This document shows, one piece after another, positions 55,784-64,000 of a stretch of 64,000 bases of DNA. Position 1 is the first letter of the stretch, and every line of letters begins with the position of its first letter. This stretch comes from Trichobilharzia regenti (lineage: Eukaryota; Platyhelminthes; Trematoda; Strigeidida; Schistosomatidae). The position numbers and the translations under genes are program-made. The stretch is from NCBI GenBank assembly GCA_944472135.2, contig OX235265.1:90242984-90306983 (forward strand). The letters are read 5' to 3'. Under the pieces are notes generated by a model, which made no database searches, was not told where the DNA came from, and was given only the letters and a program-made list of their open reading frames with translations.

Positions 55784-57200
55784 CACAGGCCAATCATAAA
55801 TGGTCTTGTTGAGAACCTGAATGCTAAAAGTTTGCATCAACCCACTGACTCACCCAAATATACTCCAGATATCTTTACTAAGGCATGTCACTTCCGAAAA
55901 GTTTGGATCACTCCAATCCGTGGTACAGACTTGCTGTTATATAAACTAAATGTGAATGAAATTCTTCTAGTAAATGCTCCTTCAAGAAAGCATTTTCACG
56001 CCTCTATAGGTCTACTTATAAAATTACACTTGTCTTATGTCCACTTAACTTTTACTTGTGACACTGACGCCTTCAGGTTTCATTGATTTGGATTTTATTG
56101 GTTGCTTTTTTAAGAACGGGTCCAGAAACTTCAGGTTTCTATTTTACACGCACAGAGTAAAAGTAATATTTTAAGCGAAATTCAGCTTCTGGTGACCAAA
56201 TCCCTCAATTTCGTTCGAGAGTTTAATTATTCCAGGTAAATGACTATCTTGTGCTAATCTGTGAGACAAAAGTGGAAGTAGCTAATAAAATTGTAAACAG
56301 CCTAATCACAATGCTTTTTGTCCCTTTTCCATTAGCACTTACAAGATGTTTTGGATAGAAACAGAATGAAAGACTTTGGAGTCCAAGTTGATTTGACCAG
56401 TACAAATCTCTGTCTGTCAAGTCACCTGATAGAAATGTTAACTAAGGATATGGATATCGGCCCTGTTGAAAATTGCTTCCATTTTTTAAAAACAGCGTAA
56501 GAAAAAAAGTGCATCATGAAAGTATATGGAGTTTTCGGCTTTGCAATTCACTGTTTCCTATAGATTTGTTTTAGCTTAACATGTCAAAATGACCGAACAC
56601 AGATAGAATTCAGTGTTTCTCATTAGACAAACAAAATTCCTTTAGATTAAAATACCTATAAGCGTCTTTTACAGCTTTTGATATTATTAAGCAGATTTTT
56701 TGATCGGGAAAGACATTTAGCTTATCATAGAAGACAAAATCGTCCTAATATGAGTCACAGATCACCTTGACGTTTTCATCCAGGTAGTATTGATTGCTGT
56801 ATATGTGACATGTTTTCATCAAGAGCCAGGTACACCGCATGGAAATGTGGCTTACTGTAATTTTCCCCTTCAAGACATCACCCTTTACAGTGAAGGATTT
56901 TAACGGTTTGATGAAGGAAATAAATCATTTGAAGCTTTGAATATTCACCATTTTAGATGACTGAGACATACTTTACGTATTTTAATGCAATGTCTACTTC
57001 AAAGCCTAATATTGAATAAATTAGGATTGAGTTAAAAAATTTGAAGAGCTAAGACTCGATATCAGGCAGTGAAGTTTATAAGGGTTGTGCCAGTTCACGT
57101 CAAAGAAAGTGGGTTTCCCAAGAAGACGGATAGATGGTGCCGAAAAAGTAATTTCAGTGGGACTGATGTACTTATACTAGATTTGCATTCACCTCTTTTT
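55784..57200 (+). other. Exon-like open pieces of unknown identity
   Basis: Three stretches read like real protein. 55784-56086, after TTTTTATGCACAG, includes PIINGLVENLNAKSLH and KVWITPIRGTDLLLYKLN. 56332-56499, after TTTTCCATTAG, includes MKDFGVQVDLTSTNLCLSSH and ends near a GTAAGA. 56690-56840 includes FFDRERHLAYHRRQNRPN. I do not recognise them. They could be exons, a decayed gene or an unknown repeat. Composition and splice-like borders are the only support. Confidence 0.25.
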
Positions 57201-57384
57201 TCTACTTTTATGTGCTGCATAGACAGTGTGGAAACTTGAATTGCTGTACTTCTGTACACAGTTGAAACTCATTCAGTCATCCACTTTCTAACATTGTGTA
57301 TTTTTGCTTGTGTTATTTTGTTTCTGTCTTTTTTCCATAGTCTTCTGTAATTTACTCCTTCCTGCTTTTCTTTGTGATTCTGTA

Positions 57385-57609
57385 GCAACGCGGTAGAACG
57401 CCTGCCAACCACTCAGGTGGTCTAGGGTTCCATCCCCGGCCATCAACACACTCCTTTATCTAGTTAAGCCAGTAATAAGACCGGTGAAGAGGGAAGGTTG
57501 GGCATGAGGCTAGCAACACAATCCCTTAAAAACAAAAGCTAATGGTATTGAAACTTCAAGCTTATAGCTTGAACCCTATATTCCACTGGGGACGTAAAGA
57601 AGTAAAAAA
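57385..57609 (+). mobile_element. tRNA-like SINE, second body type
   Basis: A-box-like GTAGAACGCCT and B box GGTTCCATCCC precede a body with AGGGAAGGTTGGGCATGAGG and AACCCTATATTCCACTGG, ending in an A-rich tail. The body is shared with 58045-58305. Confidence 0.7.
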
Positions 57610-58044
57610 AAACTTTGATTGACAACTGGCTTGAAATTCTGATGCAATATGCAGCAAATTGAACTGTCATAAAACACTACCAGATCTTACGATATGTATG
57701 ACCACTATGGAACCATTTCTTTATTTTTAATAAAATAAGCACTAAATCACCTCTGTAGTTTAACAGCATGAGACTGATGAAGAAGTTTAGTCAGTTAGGA
57801 GAAACACTGCTATTTACTTATTAAATGTTATGTTAAACAATTGAAAAGATTTGTAATTTAGTTTTCTCACTGAAACAGATTTATGTGGCAATTATATTTT
57901 AATAGGTGGTCAAGACTATACAGTTTAGTCAAGAATTTATCATTCCTAAAAATTTACAGTGTTGGAAAATACGTTAACATTTTACTTTATAATATCGCTA
58001 GTTATGTCACCTCACAAAGTATTTCAAACGCAAATAAAGAAAGT

Positions 58045-58305
58045 ACTGCGTTGGTATGATAGCGGTTAGGACACTCGCCGACCATGCACATGGTCCGGGG
58101 TTCGATCCCAGGCCACCAATGCACTCCTTTAAATCGCTAAGCCAGAAATAATCCTGGTAGAGAGGAAAGGTTGGGCATGAGGCTAGCGACCCCATCCTGT
58201 AAAAATAAACACTGCTACAGAAATTTCAAGCCACTAGCTTGAAGCCCTATATTCCACTGGGGAACGTGAAGGAAAGAAATAAATAAAAAGAAAGAAAAAA
58301 CAATA
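58045..58305 (+). mobile_element. tRNA-like SINE, second body type
   Basis: The head GCGTTGGTATGATAGCGG resembles that of the 395-612 SINE, and it has B box GGTTCGATCCC. The body (AAGGTTGGGCATGAGGCTAG; GAAGCCCTATATTCCACTGG) matches 57385-57609, then an A-rich tail. Thus two SINE body types share similar heads. Confidence 0.75.
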
Positions 58306-58737
58306 AAACAACAGTGAAATGACATGGAAATGAATTTCTGTGTAATTAGCAGACGTTTTTCTAGTATACCTTGTCATTCTATAAGTAATGCCATTATCAC
58401 CTTATGAAGTGGTTGAGGGGCTACTGAAAAGAAGCCCTGATTCACCCATTTCTTATGCTTTTTAGAATTGTTCAGCATGATAAATCTGAGATATGCCAAT
58501 GAGATTAATGTTATTTTAGAGATTACAACCTGTGTTAACTGGTATGAAAGCCAGAAATGTTATCATTGCGCTAATTTGGTGCAGATATACTGTCCTATCC
58601 GTTGAGTTGCAGCAAAATATGGAATATTCTAGATTGATAATAGGAATTCAGTCGACCTCTGACAAAAATTAACTGGTTAATTACTATTTATTAACTAGCA
58701 TGCTTTTAACTTTTAGTTTGCAGGGATTTGATTGGTT

Positions 58738-59150
58738 ACAGGTCTGATCGCGAGTTAACATCGGTACAGAGCCATTGTAAAACCTAGGAGTGCAGGAAAG
58801 GTGTTTCATTCCAGTTAGGGACTCTTCATTGGTCATCATCTGTCGGGGTTTGAACCCTGGATGTTTCGGTTACGAGGTGAGCTCTTAGACCATTCATCTA
58901 CTGGAACCCGATGGAGTGGCCCATTAATTCTGGCTTTAGCCAATTCGCGATATATAAAGCTCGCTTTTGCCGGGCAGTGTCATAAGTGATGAGTAAGTGA
59001 CTTCTTACTTGACTTGGTGGATCCCACTAAGTTGGAACCTTACTGGCGGGTACGTGTTGGCGAAAAGTCCTAAACTAGGACAGGATAATTGTCCAGTATT
59101 CGGTGATGATTTACAGTAGTTCTCTAACCGATGTCAACTCATGATCAAAT
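58738..59150. mobile_element. Foldback element, related to 63273-63945
   Basis: Left end TGATCGCGAGTTAACATCGG (58745) is inverted at the right (CCGATGTCAACTCATGATCA, about 59129). Inside, on the minus strand, is a tRNA-like piece with B box GGTTCAAACCC. The ends match those of the 63273 element (GATCATGGACTGACATCAG). Confidence 0.6.
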
Positions 59151-59156
59151 CTGTAA

Positions 59157-59815
59157 TACACTTTCACCCAACATTTTCTCGATAAAGTCAATTTCTTCTA
59201 TCACTAAACTGTATTAGCAACTTGACAGTACTTGTCACAGTCACATTAATGCGTCTGAGAGGGGATGTTCATTCCTTTTCATTTGTGTTCTTTTTTTTTA
59301 AAATTCAGCCTCGTTATTTGAAAAAATATATGGTAAATAAATATATGCACCCGGGTCAATGTGGTTTACTAGTTAGGGGACTAGATTCATTTAAGTTATG
59401 AATAAGTGTTTAACATGGTGAACTTGATATCCGCTCTAAAATTTAGGCGTATATATTCACACCTTTTTAGCATTGTTGAAAACTGACAACTACTTTGATC
59501 ACTCAGTATTCTAATTCAGATTCCGCTACGATTTTGAAAGTTTTGGCTTGGTTTATATCATGTGGCCGTTGATCTAGATGACCGATGTATAAAATATATA
59601 AACATTAATAAAGTGGCCTGGTGTAATTGTCAAATTTATCAGAAATATCTTCATACACAGAGAGCATTTCGATTAGTAATTTCAATTTATTCTATCCTTA
59701 CAAGTAAGACGAACTATTTCATATGAAATAAGTTTAGTTGATTAACACACACACACACACAGTAGTGATAAGTGGATGACATTTTAAACACAATCTACTG
59801 CTCACAATCATATCA

Positions 59816-59855
<40 letters not shown>

Positions 59856-60240
59856 ATTCACAAGACTTTCTAACTTTCCTTATAAGGCTTTACTCTCTTC
59901 TGTCGTTTATTTCAGTTTTTGATGTGCCTCGGGTTGGTGCCGGTTTGTTTCGAATACACGTGTTTGGTTTTGATTTGGTGGACAAAGTTTCAATGATTAA
60001 TCTCCCTCTCTCTGTCTCCTCCACCTAACTAAATTACTTTCTAATGCTTTCCCCATATCCCCCCCCTATTATGTGATTAAATGCAATACCTTAGTCTTTT
60101 TTAGATTGTATAACTTGGCAGGGCGTATGATTCTGGATCTGTCTGGACTCTTGTGTTCTAATAATCTAATTGACCTTGATCTACTGGTTTAACCAATGTT
60201 ACTGGCTTCATAGTCATTACATGGTATTTAGTAAATTATA
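59157..60240. other. Spacer with microsatellites
   Basis: (AC)n at 59744-59760 and (TA)n at about 59817-59848. No gene recognised; the open frame at 59816-60028 begins in the TA repeat and is not supported. Confidence 0.5.
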
Positions 60241-60780
60241 TTATTCTTCTTAGTTAGCACTGCCACGTCCTTAAACCGAGAGAGTTTGTCTTCTACTGAG
60301 TTATGAAGTCATTTGAATGGAGTGATATCATTATGAGTAACAGTAAATTGTGCTGCAAATGTCATCCAGTTAATAATGATGTATTATTGTGTGCGTTTAA
60401 TCGGTGTCCTACTGATACGACCTACGTAGTTATCTCCATTGGAGCAAGTGAACTGGTGACATGCGCATGGATGCTGCCAGCGGTGGAATGTTGTCTGCTA
60501 TGTTTTAAAGAATGACAGGTTGTATGGAGAAGATGAGAAGTAAAACATCCATTAAAGAATGTTCTTAGAAGTGCTCTCTACATTACGGTTGGAAGGATTT
60601 CTGTTGTCACGCATGAATTTCAGATTTACAAATAACTGTTTCTTTGATACTCCTGTCTTATATTCCATATGTCTGTTGATGGATTTCACTGGGTAGTGAA
60701 TCGAAAACACTTTAGTTCTGTACTTTAATGTATCTTCCATGAGTATGCGACTGATTCTTGTGACAAGGGATTTGATGAGG
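60241..60780 (-). other. Possible decayed retroelement, unknown type
   Basis: On the minus strand a 62-aa piece (60552-60740) and a further stretch with FTCSNGDNYVGRISRTPIKR (about 60380-60440) read like protein, with stops between. The latter faintly recalls a GIY-YIG-type endonuclease of Penelope-like elements, but the match is too short to claim. Confidence 0.2.
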
Positions 60781-60879
60781 TTTCTTTTTCTACTTAATGG
60801 AGTAAAGCTTTAGTTCTCTGTTGCAAGTTACAATATTATAAAAAATAAAGATGAGGTGAACTTGAAAGGTACTTCAGTC

Positions 60880-62098
60880 TACACACTACGGATCATCATT
60901 GAACAGAGCTTGGAATGACAGTCAACCCTCTATCTCAAATTCATCGACTTTGAATAGGCTTTGAGCAGACAGCATCTGTCGAGAGGTGATTTGGCAACTA
61001 CTTCTCTGCTACGGGGTGCCTCCGACAATTATACACTTCATCCAACAGTTGTACGATAATTTTGCATGCAAAGTAATCGAAACTCACGGAATCCTTTGAA
61101 GTGAAGATGGGAGTAAGACAAGCTGGCTGAGTGCCTACTATCGCCAATGATTTTCCTGGTTGCAGTAGATTGGATAATGCGACATACAGCAGTGGGCAGC
61201 AAGGAAACGGGCATAAAATGGACCCTAACGAGAAACTTGGAGGATCTGGACTTCGCCAATGATATATGTTTGATTTCTCACAAACTGGAAGATACGCAAT
61301 TGAAAAGCAATAAGTTGGCAGAAGAGGCATCAAAGATAGGACTCCAAGTAAACATAGACAAAACAGAGGTGATGAAGATTCCTGGGTAACACCAACAGCA
61401 GCAGAAACAACAACAGCAGACAATAATCAGCATAATTAGGAGGAACCTGAATGAAGCAACCTCCTTTACCTACCTGGGAAGCATCGTTTCAAATACAGGC
61501 GGAAATGATGAGGATATCAAAGCGGCGAGGATCGGGAAAGCAAGACAAGCTTTCATTTCTTTCAAGTTTGTGTGGAGATAGATCATCAGCACTCAAAAAC
61601 AAAAATAACATCCGGATTTTCAACTTCAACATGAAGTCAGTGCTACTCACTATGTGGATCAGAGACTTGACGCGTCATGAAGACCACCTCAAACAAATTA
61701 CAGACATTCATCAATAGCTGCCTTCGCTCAGTACTGAAGATCAGATGGCCGGACAGAAAAGATGAGAAACAGGGATCTTTGGCAATGAGCGAACCAACCC
61801 AGCTGGAACCGATTGTGCAACAAATAGGCAAGAAGAAATGGAGGTGGATTGGCCATACTCTGAGGAAACCATCAAGTGACATCACACGCCAAGCCATCGC
61901 TCGAGTGGAACCCGAAATGGAAGCGGCGAGTTGGTCGTCAGTGCAAGGGTGATTTGGAGGAGGTCGTGTGAAGAGGAGATGAAAGCATGTGGGCAGACTT
62001 GGAGCCAGGTGAAAACTTTAGCAGAGAACCGAACGCGATAGAGACGTGCAGCTGAAGCTCTATGTTCCTCTAGAAATTAAAGGAAATAATAATAATCA
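60880..62098 (+). mobile_element. RTE-like remnant (copy 3), more intact RT C-terminus
   Basis: Homologous to copies 1 and 2 but independent of their shared breaks. It keeps in frame DLDFANDICLISHKLEDTQL (the catalytic FADD has become FAND) and KIGLQVNIDKTEVMKIPG, then a frameshift, and later the C-terminus KKKWRWIGHTLRKPSSDITR. Ends with AATAATAATAAT. It stops about 110 bp upstream of the splice acceptor of the host exon, in sense orientation. Confidence 0.8.
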
Positions 62099-62205
62099 GT
62101 TTACTTTATTTTAGGGTATGTTATTTCTGTGAAAGTAACACTGTTTTCAATCTTTGTGTTCAAACAATTCCTTAAAAATTAAAAAAAATATTACTGAACT
62201 TTTAG

Positions 62206-62364
62206 CTTATTCATGTAAAGTCGAATAAAATTCTTCGAGCGAAAAAAGAGATATCACCTCAATTTAAGAATGCTTCTGTTCGATTTACATTGGAAGAATA
62301 TGAAGGGGATGAATCATGGTTTATAATTCAACCATTGTACAAGCATAAACAGTTGGGTGATCCT
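62206..62364 (+). CDS. Exon of an inositol 1,4,5-trisphosphate receptor-like gene
   Basis: Exon of 53 codons, phase 0 at both ends, with acceptor TTTTAG at 62200-62205 and a consensus donor GTAAGT at 62365. The translation contains LIHVKSNKILRAKKEISP, NASVRFTLEE, DESWFIIQPLYK and GD near the end. This pattern (HxKSNKxL, NAxRVTLxE, GSWFxIQPxYK, GD) is that of the N-terminal suppressor domain of IP3 receptors, roughly residues 125-175 of the vertebrate protein. It would belong to the ER calcium-release channel. No other exon of the gene is seen, so its introns on both sides extend beyond this window or hold undetected small exons. A ryanodine receptor shares the fold but fits less well. The gene symbol is left open. 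Confidence 0.8.
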
Positions 62365-63272
62365 GTAAGTTTTTGGTTAGATATACGTGTTAAATTATTA
62401 CTGTTATTATTAATAATATTATTCGTATTTTTAGCGCAACCACCCTCTAGTTTTATGACCGAGTATTTTTACTCTCACCAAACTTGGTACACCCTACCAA
62501 TCACCATTTCTCACAATAACTCCATGAAACGCTGACTTGTAGCCAGTCGATGGAGGTTATCAGATTAAGTTTTCATACAGCCAGTTGTCTTTATTAGTTT
62601 GAACAAAGAAAGTACGAACATACTTACAGTCAGGTTGATAATAATACGAGCTGTTTTTATCTCATCAACTCTCTTCAACTGCACATATCATAAACAAATC
62701 AATTCTATGGTGCAAAATGGTTTCTGAACATACTTTAACAATGATTTCAAGTTATAGACAGAAAGCACAGGCAACATGATTTTAAAGATGATGTAAGCAG
62801 ACAATTATTTTGAGACATACACTGGAAATTAGTCAGACTTTCAAAATAATCAATACACAAAGAAAACCAGGGTCAATTCGGTTCACAGAAGCCATTGACA
62901 TCAAAATATTTCATTCAACCTGACCTATGCATTCAAAAGGACAGTATGACTAATCTCTTACTACTCTGGTAACCATAATTGTTTTGTTTTGTTGCGTAAC
63001 ATTTCACTCAGTTTTGATTTTGATTTTCACTCACTGACTGAGTTGAATTCACTGTTAAAGTTTTAAATCTACTTCATTAAATTATTTTGTCTGTATTTTA
63101 TAATTTAACTTCATTATTCATCCACACACCCACACCTGAGTACTATACTATGATATGTATGAATTAAGTCTGCAGATCTATCTTGTATTTTGTCTCTAGT
63201 CCATTCTTGCTTTCAAACCAGCTCTGAAGTCTACGTCCATCTTGTCTAATTACTATATATATTTTCAAGAAA
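62365..63272. other. Probable intron of the IP3-receptor-like gene
   Basis: Starts with the GTAAGT donor. AT-rich; no further exon seen. The open frame 62290-62535 is a read-through of the exon into the intron. Confidence 0.5.
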
Positions 63273-63945
63273 TTGGTTTGTAAGGGTGAGATTTATTTAT
63301 ACGAGTTTGATCATGGACTGACATCAGTTAGAGAGAGAGCCATTGAAAACCAGTACTGGAGTACTGTCAGACAGCTGTTTCATCTGACTAGTTTGGGAAT
63401 CATTGACGTTCGAACTCACGACATTCCGGTTACAAGGCAAGCTGGCTCGTATACCCTTCTAGTCGCTAGGACCCGATTCAATGGCCACCAGTCCGTGAAT
63501 TCTAACCTCCACCACTTCGTGATGCAATCAGCGCTACCACAAACCAGCGTCATCGGTGGGAACTCCATCGAAACTCTTGCTCGCCAGTGACTTGCTACGG
63601 AACAGAGTTTCCTGCAGTTCTAGTGAGAAGTTGTGACTAGTGAGGTCCATCCAGATGTCACGTGTGAAGATTGAGTTCCCACTGATGACACTGGTTTGTG
63701 ATGGCGCTAACTGCATCACAAGTTGGCCATTGAATCGGGTCCCAGTGACTGAATGGTAAACGAGCCAGCTTGCCTTGTAACCGGAAGGTCCTGGGTTCCA
63801 ACCCTAGTGGTGGGTGCGTATGTCCGATGTTTCTCACGCTAGGATGAAACAGCTGTGTGGAAGTACTCCAGTACTGGTTTTCAATGGTTCTCTCTCTAAG
63901 TGATATCAGTCCGTGGTCAAACTCGTATAAAATATATAAATAGTT
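63273..63945. mobile_element. Large imperfect palindrome (foldback) with tRNA-like arms
   Basis: The two halves are inverted copies centred near 63615. TACGAGTTTGATCATGGACT (about 63300) faces AGTCCGTGGTCAAACTCGTA (about 63908). GATGCAATCAGCGC (63521) faces GGCGCTAACTGCATC (63703-63717). The arms are about 290 bp and imperfect, with a central loop of roughly 100 bp. The right arm, read +, has a tRNA-like head (GGGTCCCAGTGACTGAATGG, B box GGTTCCAACCC), and the left arm has its inverse. Related to 58738-59150. Confidence 0.7.
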
Positions 63946-64000
63946 AATGTTTTAACGCCGAATAATTTTCCGCTTACATCATCTTTGAAATTATATTGCT

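Noticed and set aside
57760..57830. Hammerhead ribozyme near CTGATGA and GAAAC
   Set aside because: Schistosome SINEs can carry hammerheads, but the stem II between these motifs does not pair here, and the SINE copies lack the full core.
59816..60028. Protein-coding gene of 70 codons
   Set aside because: Begins in a (TA)n microsatellite and has no recognisable content.

Overview
The window looks like repeat-choked intronic or gene-flanking DNA of a blood fluke (Schistosoma or a close trematode). The evidence is AT-rich eukaryotic sequence, Pao/BEL, Gypsy, RTE-like and CR1/Jockey-like retroelements of the kind known from schistosomes, tRNA-derived SINEs, and one conserved exon with good splice sites. 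I cannot fix the species. Nothing prokaryotic is present. The only host coding sequence I recognise is a 159-bp exon at 62206-62364 on the + strand. It resembles the N-terminal suppressor domain of the inositol 1,4,5-trisphosphate receptor. No neighbouring exon of that gene was found.

The dominant content is one Pao/BEL LTR-retrotransposon family in two forms. The long form occurs as a tandem, LTR-body-LTR-body-LTR, at 21892-35363, with one 5-bp target duplication (AACAC) on its outer edges. Each body encodes a 1425-residue Gag-Pol (DUF1759-type Gag, two zinc knuckles, protease, reverse transcriptase, RNase H, integrase). The same -1 frameshift breaks the integrase in both bodies. The short form (called N here) has three copies: N1 (1828-5783, TSD TCAGT), N2 (10297-16422, minus strand, decayed) and N3 (41396-50145, TSD GGTGG). 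N elements share the LTRs, the leader hairpin, the Gag N-terminus, the extreme Pol C-terminus and a structured 3' UTR with the long form. They replace the rest of pol with a divergent serine- and acid-rich region plus a hydrophobic segment, and both zinc knuckles are broken. N1 keeps a 651-codon open frame.

Nesting is extensive. N3 sits in the protease region of a pol-deleted Gypsy-like element (40532 to about 51300, minus). N3 itself is split by a nearly full-length CR1/Jockey-like LINE ('LINE A', 44382-49189, minus). Another LINE with a long pol frame lies across the Gypsy gag (about 51300-54817, plus). A 5'-truncated LINE A copy splits the 5' LTR of N2 with a TTCTA duplication. Three RTE-like remnants lie at 7181-9539 (minus), 16962-18337 (plus) and 60880-62098 (plus). 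The first two share a nearly identical, identically broken core, and the third ends about 110 bp before the host exon.

The right end carries tRNA-like SINEs and two related foldback elements (58738-59150 and 63273-63945). The remaining spacer is AT-rich and mostly unrecognisable. The best candidate for an undescribed system is the N family together with its long-form partner: a Pao/BEL derivative that has traded pol for a rebuilt, possibly membrane-anchored Gag-like protein while keeping the partner's cis signals.
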